This document shows positions 1-7,743 of a stretch of DNA of 41,198 nt, piece by piece; position 1 is the stretch's first letter; every line of letters begins with the position of its first letter. The notes below the pieces were generated by a model. The model made no database searches and was not told the origin of the DNA. It saw only the letters and a program-made list of their open reading frames with translations. The DNA comes from an uncultured Collinsella sp. (GTDB taxonomy: Bacteria > Actinomycetota > Coriobacteriia > Coriobacteriales > Coriobacteriaceae). A program made the position numbers and the translations under genes. The DNA lies in assembly GCA_902493895.1 (NCBI GenBank), contig CABUQW010000015.1, positions 1-41,198 of the forward strand, in the 5' to 3' direction.

Positions 1-362
1 CCGTCCTCCGATCTCCCGGGGCCGGCCGGTCCGGCCCTCAGGGTATCGGATTCCCACATTCATCCGTACATGTACGGATGAATGTGGGAAGTGTTCGGAT
101 GAAGTTGCCAATCAAGGATTCAAACACGTTTACGGAGGGCGCCCTTGAAAGAGGACGCCCTCAGTGGCAAGATGGGATTTGTCCGAAGCTAAAAGGCTTT
201 GGGTCACCGTGGACGGGCAGGGGCCTCGACGCGGCTAGACACGAGACACATACATTACGCGACCTCGCCCTGGTGGCCGCACACGTTGGTTGCGGCCGAC
301 GCGGGCCGCGGGCAAGTGCTTGTAAGGGAGCCTTGCCTCTCTTGTACGAGAAAGGACGCGTA
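1..362 (+). other. Non-coding region and long nagB leader
   Basis: No convincing gene lies here; the frame that continues nagB upstream lacks a ribosome site and family similarity. The stretch holds a perfect 40-bp palindrome (51-90) and several potential RNA stems before nagB: a 7-bp stem pairing 135-141 with 156-162, and GGCCGC/GCGGCC pairing 275-280 with 292-297. Transcription may start near 105-135, but no clear promoter is visible. I do not recognise a known riboswitch; in particular it does not resemble the glmS ribozyme core. Confidence 0.5.
51..90. repeat. Perfect 40-bp palindrome
   Basis: TTCCCACATTCATCCGTACA is followed directly by its exact reverse complement, with no loop. There is no U-tract on either side, so it is not a classical intrinsic terminator. 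It could be a dimer binding site, a cruciform, a repeat unit, or a fold-back assembly artefact near a contig end. Confidence 0.85.
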
Positions 363-1091
363 ATGAAGATCATTAAAGCTAAAGACTACGAGGATATGAG
401 CCGCAAGGCCGCTAATATCATCTCGGCCCAGGTTATCCTCAAGCCCGACTGTGTGCTGGGTCTTGCCACCGGCTCCACCCCGATCGGTGCCTACAAGCAG
501 CTCGCTGCTTGGTACAAGAAGGGCGACGTCGACTTTGCCGAGGTCAGCACCTACAACCTGGACGAGTATCGCGGCCTTTCGCACGACGATCCCCAGAGCT
601 ATCACTACTTCATGCGTGAGAACTTCTTCGATCACATCAACATCGACCTGAACAACACGCATGTGCCCGACGGTTCCAACCCCGACGCCGCCGCTGCCTG
701 CTCTGAGTACGACAAGATCGTCGCCGAGGCCGGTTACCCGGATCTGCAGCTGCTCGGCATTGGCAACAACGGCCACATTGGCTTCAACGAGCCCGATGAC
801 CACTTCTCCAAGGGCACGCACTGCGTCGACCTCACCGAGAGCACCATTCAGGCCAACAGCCGCCTGTTCGACAGCATCGACGATGTTCCCCGTCAGGCCT
901 ACACCATGGGTACCCAGACCATCATGTATGCCCGCATGATCCTGGTCGTCGCCAACGGCGAGGCCAAGGCTCAGGCCGTGCATGACATGTGCTATGGTCC
1001 GGTTACGCCCGAGTGCCCGGCTTCGATCCTGCAGCTGCACACCAACTGCGTTGTCGTTGCCGACGAGGCCGCCCTTTCGCTCTGCGAGTAG
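363..1091 (+). CDS. nagB: Glucosamine-6-phosphate deaminase
   Basis: Converts glucosamine 6-phosphate to fructose 6-phosphate and ammonia, the last step of amino-sugar catabolism in the cytoplasm. The 242-residue product has the normal NagB length. It shows the family signatures: a LGLATGSTPIGAY phosphate-binding segment near residues 30-42, TYNLDEYRGL, LGIGNNGHIGFNEP with the catalytic Asn/His region, and a C-terminal ASILQLH segment. The ATG at 363 is chosen because AAAGGA sits just upstream and the MKIIKAKDYEDMS start is typical. No nagA or nagE lies beside it, so it appears monocistronic, ending in its own terminator. Confidence 0.95.
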   Translation: MKIIKAKDYEDMSRKAANIISAQVILKPDCVLGLATGSTPIGAYKQLAAWYKKGDVDFAEVSTYNLDEYRGLSHDDPQSYHYFMRENFFDHINIDLNNTHVPDGSNPDAAAACSEYDKIVAEAGYPDLQLLGIGNNGHIGFNEPDDHFSKGTHCVDLTESTIQANSRLFDSIDDVPRQAYTMGTQTIMYARMILVVANGEAKAQAVHDMCYGPVTPECPASILQLHTNCVVVADEAALSLCE

Positions 1092-1123
1092 CGCGAATCC
1101 TGCAGCTCGACATAGCCTTGCCT

Positions 1124-1152
1124 AAGGCCTCCGCTTTGCGGGGGCCTTTTTG
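1124..1152 (+). terminator. Intrinsic terminator after nagB
   Basis: AAGGCCTCCGC pairs with GCGGGGGCCTT across a TTT loop and runs into a T-tract, 33 bases past the nagB stop. Confidence 0.9.
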
Positions 1153-1539
1153 CTATCCCATTTCGCCCACTTGACCAAAATCTTGCCGCAAGCTTGACGA
1201 ATGCCGGATGCCCAACAGCTTGATTCATTCTATATCAGATTCTATGCAAAAATGCCACTAGAAGGTCGTAGACGGTAGCGGGTGCTAGGCGAGTTGAATG
1301 ACATGGCTGAACCTTGTTCATCTGCGTTACACTGCCGCTTAGATGGGACAAGCTGACAAGCTCATTTACCTGCTTAAAGACCGATTAGTCGGGGGATTAA
1401 TAACAATCGGCCCTTGCTGTACAAAAACTTGCCGCTTGCGTACCAAAAGACAACCTAAAACACAAGGTCGCTCTATTCATAGCGCGGCTTGTATGGTCTT
1501 GCGGCTACAGTGTCCATACGGTCGAGTTGAGGAGCGGGC
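1153..1539 (+). other. Intergenic region upstream of the STAND regulator
   Basis: About 390 bases with no supported gene. It is more AT-rich than the flanks and should carry the promoter of the downstream regulator; candidate -10-like TTACACT lies near 1325-1335 without a good -35. GAGGAG just before 1540 is the ribosome site of the next gene. I see no structured RNA that I recognise. Confidence 0.4.
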
Positions 1540-4539
1540 ATGGTAAACGATTTGAGCGGTATAGACGCCCTCGAGCTGATGCCGCTGGGCGGAGGCTATA
1601 TGGTGCGACGCGAACGCTTGATGAATGAGCTTATCGCCAAGGGCCGAAAGGCCGGCATCGTGGTTCTTTATGCGCCCGACGGGTTTGGGAAGACCTCGAT
1701 GTTGCTGCAGTACACCCATGAGGTTAAATGCGACCCGACGCGAGGCCCCGTGCGGATTATCGAGGCCGATCGCGCCATTGGGCGCGAGGTGTTTATGCAG
1801 CTCGAGGTGGTTACCGAAGAACTCAAAGACAAACCGCACTCCCTTATCGCGATTGATAATGTGCCAAACCTCGATCAGCACGATACCGAAGACCTCATCG
1901 ACAGGATTCGCGGCTTGCGCGCTATGGGGATAGGGGTCTTTATCTCCTGCCGTCCTTCAAATCGTCAGCTGATTCATGGGCTGGGCGATTCGGTTAAAAT
2001 CAATGCGCAGATGCTCAAGGTGCATGCCTATGAGTATTCGGCGTGGGCATCGGCGTTTTCGATCAGCACATCGCTCGACTTTTATCAGCTCACGCAGGGC
2101 GTGCCCGAGCTCGTTTCGGCATTGCAGACAGGTCTGTATGGCCAAGGCGACGTGGCCGGCCTGCTCGAAAACGAGATTGTCAACGTATATGGTGCGGCAC
2201 TTGCCGATCTGGCTTCACTCGACAATAATGCGCTGTTTTGCGTGGCGTGTCTCATGGTTTTGATGGGCGAGGGCAATATAGCAGAACTCGAGGCTTGTGG
2301 GGTGAGGCTGTCGATGGTCGACCAGTCCTACTTTGTACGCGACTACCCGATCTTTGGCTTTGACCCCGCCGAGCGGAGTTTTACGTGTCTGGGCACGGAG
2401 GATAACGGACGCTTGCGTTTGCGTAAGTTGGTGGCCGAGGTTCGCCCCGAACTTGTTCCGAGGGCGGCCCGGATTTTGCTTAAGGCGGGCCGATGCGATG
2501 CGGCGATGGGCCTGGCGGACGCCTTTTTGGACCGTGATGCGGTCCTTGAACTTGCTGGGCAGTATGGGGTCGATCTTGCTCTGACGGGGCACGGGGCCGA
2601 TATCTGCCGAGCAGCGCTGGGTACGATCGATGCCGACGATCCGGCTCTAGAGCCAACGCCTGCCGAGGCGCTTGGCGTATATCTGGCAGCGGTCAGCGTG
2701 TCCAACACAAAGCTCGCCCGCTATATGGCATCGGTCATCGAGCGCGAGGGCGAACGGGCGGCCTGTGAAATAGACCCTGTTTCATGGAGGGTAGCCCAGA
2801 CACTGACGGCTGTTTGCTATGGGGACAACGGGCTTGGGCTTCCTACGAACCTGGCCGTGCCAGAAATAGAGACGTCCCACACCGCACTCGACATGTTGTC
2901 TGCGCATATCGAGGTCAAGCGATGCCTGACCGAACGGGGAGATGACGGCGACGTTCTACAGCAGCTCAAAACGAGCAAGGCCTACGACTGCGAGCTCGAC
3001 ATCGCGGGGATTGTTATACGGGCCGACAGCATGCTGGTGGAGCTCTTTGACGGGTCGTTTGCAGGAACCGACGAGCGCGACGACGAGATGACGGTGGTGC
3101 GGGAGGCGCTCGACGTACGTGGACTTAAGGCGATGGCTATCTGGGTGCGCATGGTGTTGGCGGCACGGCGGCTCCTTTCCGGCTTGCCGGTAACCGACGA
3201 CGCGGCGTTCAACGAGCTCGATCGTTTTGCCGTGCGCATGCGCGACAACCAGATTCAGCTGTTTGGCCTGTTGTTAGAAGGCTGGCAGTCGCTGGCAGAG
3301 GGACGGCCGGTTAATGCAAAGTTCCGTGCGGTCCAAGTGCTCAAACTTGCCGAGGAGTCGATTGCGTACATGCGCGATAACGCATTGCTGCTGGAGCGCG
3401 CGGCATATCTGCGAAATACATCGATGGTTTCGGTGCGCGAGGAAGCGGAGTTGCTCGATATAAGCCAGACGCAGGTTGGTGGCGCAGAAGCCTGGATGGT
3501 GGCGCTGCATTTGGCCTGTGCGGGCCGAGACAGCGACCTTGCGGCCTGGATGTCCATGAATCGTGCGGGGATTCTAGAGCCATCGTATCGGCTCTTTGCG
3601 CGCCTTGCCATGCATTGTCTGGGCGAGCCGGCGGCCAGGATACGCAAGAAGCTTCCCGTGCGCGAACTGTCGCGGTACTCGCTGCGCGACGATTTGGAAG
3701 GGGAGGGCGAGCGCCTGTTCCAGGCTGGCGAGGTTGAAGCCGTTGATACCATCGACCATATCGAGATTCGCATGTTTGGTGCGTTTCGCGCCGAGCGCGA
3801 CGGGTTTCCCATCACGGACAAAATGTGGCGTCGCAAGAAGGCGGCGACACTTGCCGAGCGGCTTGCGCTGGGCATGGATGCGCTCGTCGATCGTGAGACG
3901 CTGGCCATGGAGCTGTGGCCCCATGCCGAGTTCAATAGCGCCCGCAATAACCTGTACTCGACGATATCGCGCTTGCGGTCGGCTTTGGGGCCGACGCCGG
4001 ATGGCAAGTCGTGTGTGCTCATCCAAAATGAATGCATCGGACTCAACGGCGACTACGTCAAGACCGATGTACGGCTGTTTGACCAGATAAGCCGCGAGGT
4101 TTTGGGAAATCGCACGGGTGCGCGCGGGCCCCATTTAGTTGAGCTGTGCCTTAAAATTGAGCAGCTTTATGCCGGACCGCTGTATGTTCCCAATGGCTGT
4201 AATCCCACCTACTTTTTGCGTATGCGACGCATTATGCAGTCAAAGTACATCGATTGCATGATTAAGGGAGCAAATGCCGCTCTAGAAGAAAACGATCTGC
4301 AGTCGGCGATTTGGCTGGCGGAGTCGGGGCTTCGGCAGGAAACGGCGCGTGAGGATATGGTGCGCTGCGCCATGCGTGTCTACAGTGCGGCGGGGCGGCG
4401 GCGCGATATCGTCGAGCTATACAGTGGGCATATGCACCATCTGAGGGAGCAGGTCAATGGCGTGCCCGAGCCCGAGACGCGGCGTCTATACGAGCGCTTG
4501 GTGGAGGGGCGGCTCAATCGCGTGCTGGTCGAGCGATAA
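1540..4539 (+). CDS. STAND-type ATPase regulator with SARP/BTAD C-terminus
   Basis: A 999-residue signal-transduction ATPase that probably activates transcription. The N-terminal NTPase has a P-loop, APDGFGKT at residues 45-52, and a Walker B-like stretch SLIAIDNV with the Asp at 106. The middle (about 250-720) is helical and repeat-like. From about residue 740, IEIRMFGAF begins an OmpR/SARP winged helix (WRRKKAATLAERLAL, LWPHAEFNSARNNLYSTISRLRSAL), followed by a bacterial transcriptional activation domain to the end. The arrangement resembles MalT/AfsR proteins with the DNA-binding module moved to the C-terminus. The ligand and target are unknown. It is flanked by unrelated genes, so targets cannot be inferred from context. 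GAGGAG precedes the ATG. Confidence 0.85.
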   Translation: MVNDLSGIDALELMPLGGGYMVRRERLMNELIAKGRKAGIVVLYAPDGFGKTSMLLQYTHEVKCDPTRGPVRIIEADRAIGREVFMQLEVVTEELKDKPHSLIAIDNVPNLDQHDTEDLIDRIRGLRAMGIGVFISCRPSNRQLIHGLGDSVKINAQMLKVHAYEYSAWASAFSISTSLDFYQLTQGVPELVSALQTGLYGQGDVAGLLENEIVNVYGAALADLASLDNNALFCVACLMVLMGEGNIAELEACGVRLSMVDQSYFVRDYPIFGFDPAERSFTCLGTEDNGRLRLRKLVAEVRPELVPRAARILLKAGRCDAAMGLADAFLDRDAVLELAGQYGVDLALTGHGADICRAALGTIDADDPALEPTPAEALGVYLAAVSVSNTKLARYMASVIEREGERAACEIDPVSWRVAQTLTAVCYGDNGLGLPTNLAVPEIETSHTALDMLSAHIEVKRCLTERGDDGDVLQQLKTSKAYDCELDIAGIVIRADSMLVELFDGSFAGTDERDDEMTVVREALDVRGLKAMAIWVRMVLAARRLLSGLPVTDDAAFNELDRFAVRMRDNQIQLFGLLLEGWQSLAEGRPVNAKFRAVQVLKLAEESIAYMRDNALLLERAAYLRNTSMVSVREEAELLDISQTQVGGAEAWMVALHLACAGRDSDLAAWMSMNRAGILEPSYRLFARLAMHCLGEPAARIRKKLPVRELSRYSLRDDLEGEGERLFQAGEVEAVDTIDHIEIRMFGAFRAERDGFPITDKMWRRKKAATLAERLALGMDALVDRETLAMELWPHAEFNSARNNLYSTISRLRSALGPTPDGKSCVLIQNECIGLNGDYVKTDVRLFDQISREVLGNRTGARGPHLVELCLKIEQLYAGPLYVPNGCNPTYFLRMRRIMQSKYIDCMIKGANAALEENDLQSAIWLAESGLRQETAREDMVRCAMRVYSAAGRRRDIVELYSGHMHHLREQVNGVPEPETRRLYERLVEGRLNRVLVER

Positions 4540-4571
4540 AAAACGGGCGCCCGAAGTACTTGGGCACCCGT
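4537..4571 (-). terminator. Intrinsic terminator of yhbY
   Basis: Read on the minus strand, ACGGGTGCCCAAG pairs with CTTCGGGCGCCCGT and is followed by TTTTTT. The U-tract overlaps the stop codon of the convergent STAND gene. On the plus strand no T-run follows. Confidence 0.85.
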
Positions 4572-4608
4572 AAGCTTGCTATGTGTTGGTTCGCCGGATC
4601 ATTGGCTC

Positions 4609-4908
4609 TTAGACGAGCTTGATCTTCTCGATATCCTTGCGCGAGGACTCGCGATACAGCGAGAACTTGCGGCCGATAACCTGAACGACGTCGGCGTGGC
4701 AGCGCTCGGCGAGCTCCTCGGCGGCCTCGCGGGCAGAAAGGCTGGAGCCGTCCAGCACGGAGCACTTAACGAGCTCGTGCTTCTCCAGGTAGGCGACCGT
4801 CTGCTCGACGGTGCCCTCGTTGACATCGGACTTACCGATGATGATGGCGGGGTTGAGGTGATGGGCCATGCTGCGAAGCTGCTTGACCTGGGCTCCTGTC
4901 AGTGCCAT
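4609..4908 (-). CDS. yhbY: YhbY/CRM-domain ribosome assembly RNA-binding protein
   Basis: A 99-residue single CRM-domain protein of the YhbY family, which associates with pre-50S ribosomal particles. The layout matches E. coli YhbY: LTGAQVKQLRSMAHHLNPAIIIG, then EGTVEQTVAYLEKHELVK, and the C-terminal VVQVIGRKFSLYR strand. The usual GxxG RNA-contact loop (GSNG in E. coli) reads GKSD here (residues 25-28), so the last glycine is replaced by aspartate. It is a monocistronic-looking unit with its own terminator, convergent with the STAND regulator. AAAGCGAG acts as the ribosome site. Confidence 0.9.
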   Translation of the reverse strand: MALTGAQVKQLRSMAHHLNPAIIIGKSDVNEGTVEQTVAYLEKHELVKCSVLDGSSLSAREAAEELAERCHADVVQVIGRKFSLYRESSRKDIEKIKLV

Positions 4909-5066
4909 GGGTTCTCGCTTTCTATGTATGGGGCGCCCCGCAATGGGGCCTTAATCTACGTGAGCTGTCCCACGATAGCGCAGGAACGGCGTGGTGTGGA
5001 GCGCGTTTGCCCAGTTCGCAAAGAATGCGGATGCCGGGCGGGAAGACGATGCAAGCTTTAGATGGG

Positions 5067-5954
5067 CTACGGGCGGGGTACGGAGACCGGCTCCCAGGCG
5101 ATAAACGCCCATCGGACTTTGCGGATGTGGTCGAGCATGTAACGTCCCTGCGGTACGCCCTTGGATCCCGGCTCGCCGGCATGGGGGTTCTCGATCATGT
5201 GGTGGGCGATATAGTCGCGCAGACGGTCAATCTTGTCCTCGTTGCCATGCTCGAGCATACGAGAAAAGTCTGCCACGCCCGCCTCGAGACTATCGAAGGT
5301 GTCGCGACGGGGCGATTCAAAATACGTGACCTGCGGCAGCGCCCCCATCTGAATAAGGATGTTAAAGGCATATACAAATCCGTTGCTGCGGGTAACCGAG
5401 GCGCCGATGGCGTTCATCAGGTGCAGGTCATAGCGCGGGCTGGAGTTGGCGACCATTGTGACAGCACAACGACGACGAGCCGTACGATCAAGCTTGGCAA
5501 GCGCCCCCTTCAGGTCGTTCGTAGTAACCGAGCGACTCGCAAAGGCAACATCTACAGCCTTGGTAACCGGCCCAACCAGATCCCAATCGTCATCCCAAGC
5601 AAGCTCAAGCGGTGTAATAAGATCCTCGAGCCCGTAATACTCAACGCCGGCATCAAGGGTGCCCAACATAGCGGGGGAGAAGTCGGCTGCAATCACAGGA
5701 TGCCCAGCCTGAGCAAGCGGAATAGCAATCGACCCAGCCCCACACCCCATATCGAGCACCGACTCACCAGGCTCAAGCGCCAGCAGTTTTATAAAATCCC
5801 GAGCATACGGGGCAGTCTCCAATGGCCGAAAATGCCGAGCCCGCTTATCCCACTCAAAAGGATCATCAGCCCGATGCCGACCAGCTTGCAAGCGCATCCA
5901 TTCGTCATTCCAATCCGCAGAAAGAAGCTCAGAGCGAGCATCCCCATCAACCAC
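5067..5954 (-). CDS. Class I SAM-dependent methyltransferase
   Basis: A 295-residue Rossmann-fold methyltransferase of unknown substrate. Motif I, VLDMGCGAGSIAIPLA, begins near residue 66, followed by VIAADFSPAML (motif II with the acidic ribose-binding residue). N-terminal DWNDEWMRLQ and FEWDKRARHF segments recur in uncharacterised Coriobacteria and anaerobe methyltransferases. I chose GTG at 5954 because AGGAGG sits 8 bases upstream. An in-frame ATG at 6014 would add a hydrophobic MLVAALLLGG-type stretch with no ribosome site, so a membrane-anchored form is less likely. A TTGACG/TATATG-like promoter is visible upstream on this strand. Confidence 0.8.
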   Translation of the reverse strand: MVDGDARSELLSADWNDEWMRLQAGRHRADDPFEWDKRARHFRPLETAPYARDFIKLLALEPGESVLDMGCGAGSIAIPLAQAGHPVIAADFSPAMLGTLDAGVEYYGLEDLITPLELAWDDDWDLVGPVTKAVDVAFASRSVTTNDLKGALAKLDRTARRRCAVTMVANSSPRYDLHLMNAIGASVTRSNGFVYAFNILIQMGALPQVTYFESPRRDTFDSLEAGVADFSRMLEHGNEDKIDRLRDYIAHHMIENPHAGEPGSKGVPQGRYMLDHIRKVRWAFIAWEPVSVPRP

Positions 5955-6270
5955 GGGCCAACCTCCTAGCAACAAAAAAGCGACTCCTCCCAAAAGAAGA
6001 GCCGCAACCAGCATATATCAGAAAGAACCGATCCAACGTCAAACCGCCACACCAGCCAAGTGGTGCAGGAGCGAAGCAACTGCAACCGGGATAGAACCCA
6101 ACTGAGGTCCCGTTGTGCGGGAGCCCCGGGGAGGGCAAATATATAAGGTCGATCGCGAGTTCCGCACGAGCCGGAGAGCACTTAATGTGCTCTCCGTGCG
6201 AGTCAGGACTGTCCGAGCAGGCGACCTTATATATTTGCCCTCCCCGGGGCTCCTCGCCAGTCCCCCTCAG
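5955..6270 (-). other. Intergenic region with large inverted repeat
   Basis: No gene is supported here. The stretch contains the probable methyltransferase promoter (TTGACG about 19 bases before TATATG, near 6010-6045 on the minus strand), a short pyrimidine/purine stem followed by T-rich sequence close to the start codon, and the 134-bp inverted-repeat element at 6120-6253. Confidence 0.5.
6120..6253. repeat. 134-bp element with 32-bp perfect inverted arms
   Basis: Arms 6120-6151 and 6222-6253 are exact reverse complements over 32 bases. Each arm carries a CCCCGGGG core and an AT-rich AAATATATAAGG segment. The 70-base centre contains a second hairpin, CGGAGAGCAC/GTGCTCTCCG around TTAAT (6172-6196), flanked by related GCACGAG/GTGCGAG words. 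No U-tract follows on either strand and no obvious target duplication flanks it. It could be a MITE-like repeat, a very long RNA hairpin between two minus-strand genes, or a regulatory cruciform. Confidence 0.85.
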
Positions 6271-7635
6271 CTAGTTCTTGAGCGAGTTCAGCGGTGCCGG
6301 GAAGCGTCCGCCACGGTGGGCAAGCACGGTGCCGGCGTTGGGGTTCACCGGCATGATGGGCGCACGGCCAAACAGGCCGCCATACTCGACGCAGTCGCCC
6401 ACGCCCTTGCCGATGGCGGGAATCACGCGCACGGCCGTGGTCTTATTGTTGATGACGCCGATGGCCATCTCGTCGGCGATAATGCCGGCGATGGTCTCGA
6501 CCGGGGTGTCGCCGGGGATGGCGATCATGTCCAGGCCAACGGAGCACACGCAGGTCATGGCCTCGAGCTTCTCGAGCGAAAGTGCGCCGGCCTCGACGGC
6601 AGCAATCATGCCGGCGTCCTCGGACACGGGAATAAAGGCGCCCGAGAGACCGCCCACGCTGGAGCTGGCCATGACGCCGCCCTTCTTGACGGCATCGTTG
6701 AGCATGGCGAGCGCGCAGGTCGTGCCGGGGCCACCGCAGGTGCCCACGCCGATGATCTCGAGGATGCGTGCAACGGAGTCGCCGATGGCGGGCGTGGGAG
6801 CCAGCGACAGGTCGACAATGCCCTTCTCGACACCCAGGCGATGGGCAGCCTCGCGGCTCATGAGCTCGCCGGCACGGGTGATCTTAAAGGCGGTCTGCTT
6901 AATCTTCTCGGCGACTTCCATCATTGATGCGGAGTCGGGCAGCGTCTCCAGGGCTGCAGCCATAACGCCGGGGCCCGAGACGCCTACGTTGATGACGGCG
7001 TCGGCCTCGCCACCGCCGTGGACGGCGCCCGCCATAAACGGGGAGTCCTCGACCATGTTGGCAAAGCAGACAAACTTGGAGGCGCCAACGGAATCCTCGT
7101 CTGCCGTAAGCTTGGCGGCATCGATGATGGTCTGAGCCGCCATGAGCACGGCATCCATGTTGATGCCGGCGCGCAGGCTGGCGACGTTGACGCTGGAGCA
7201 GACGCGGCTGGTGGTAGCGAGCGCCTGGGGGATGGACTGGATGACGCGGCGGTCGGCGTCGCCGATGCCCTTCTGGACGAGCGCGGAGAAGCCGCCCAGG
7301 TAATCGATGCCGAGCGTCTCGGCCGCGCGGTCGAGGGCATGCGCGATGGGGGTGAGGTCCTCATCCTTGCAGCATGCGGCGATCTGCGCCACCGGGGTGA
7401 CGGAAACGCGCTTGTTGACGATGGGGATACCGTACTCGCGCTCGAGGTTCTCGGCGGTCTCGACCAGGTGCTCAGCCGTGTGCGTCACGTGGTCGTAGAT
7501 TTTCGTGCACATGCGGTCGAGGTTCTCGTCGCCGCAACCCATGAGCGAAACACCCATGGTGATGGTCCTGATGTCGAGGTTCTGCTCCTCAACCATGCCG
7601 CGGGTTTCCGCGATTTCTGCGGGCGTGATCGCCAT
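6271..7635 (-). CDS. PFL/UPF0210 family protein
   Basis: A 454-residue protein of the UPF0210 (DUF711, PFL) family, close to the usual 450-455 length. Recognisable blocks are MAITPAEIAETRGMVEEQNLDIRT at the N-terminus, MGVSLMGCGDENLDRMC, TPVAQIAACC, VHGGGEADAVINVGVSGPG, and GVGTCGGPGTTCALAMLNDA. The biochemical role is not established. In many Firmicutes this gene is paired with an ACT-domain UPF0237 gene; none is beside it here. ATG at 7635 is chosen because AGGAG precedes it at normal spacing; an upstream in-frame start lacks a ribosome site. Confidence 0.88.
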   Translation of the reverse strand: MAITPAEIAETRGMVEEQNLDIRTITMGVSLMGCGDENLDRMCTKIYDHVTHTAEHLVETAENLEREYGIPIVNKRVSVTPVAQIAACCKDEDLTPIAHALDRAAETLGIDYLGGFSALVQKGIGDADRRVIQSIPQALATTSRVCSSVNVASLRAGINMDAVLMAAQTIIDAAKLTADEDSVGASKFVCFANMVEDSPFMAGAVHGGGEADAVINVGVSGPGVMAAALETLPDSASMMEVAEKIKQTAFKITRAGELMSREAAHRLGVEKGIVDLSLAPTPAIGDSVARILEIIGVGTCGGPGTTCALAMLNDAVKKGGVMASSSVGGLSGAFIPVSEDAGMIAAVEAGALSLEKLEAMTCVCSVGLDMIAIPGDTPVETIAGIIADEMAIGVINNKTTAVRVIPAIGKGVGDCVEYGGLFGRAPIMPVNPNAGTVLAHRGGRFPAPLNSLKN

Positions 7636-7680
7636 CCTTGCGCTCCTATCTGCCAAAACGAGCATAGTCTTATCTATTCT

Positions 7681-7718
7681 AACGTGCCGCACGTGCTAAG
7701 TGGCGCGTGCGGCACGTT
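7681..7718. repeat. 12-bp hairpin between metH and the UPF0210 gene
   Basis: AACGTGCCGCAC (7681-7692) pairs exactly with GTGCGGCACGTT (7707-7718). On the plus strand TT follows, but both flanking genes run on the minus strand, where there is no U-tract. It may slow or stabilise the 3' end of the methionine operon transcript. Confidence 0.6.
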
Positions 7719-7743
7719 TTGGTGCTCGGTTGTTTCCGTTGTG

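Noticed and set aside
78..362. 95-residue N-terminal extension of nagB
   Set aside because: NagB proteins start at MKIIxAKD; the extension has no ribosome site and lies in structured non-coding DNA.
5960..6014. Membrane-anchored longer form of the methyltransferase
   Set aside because: The hydrophobic extension overlaps the AGGAGG that serves the GTG at 5954, and the upstream ATG lacks its own site.
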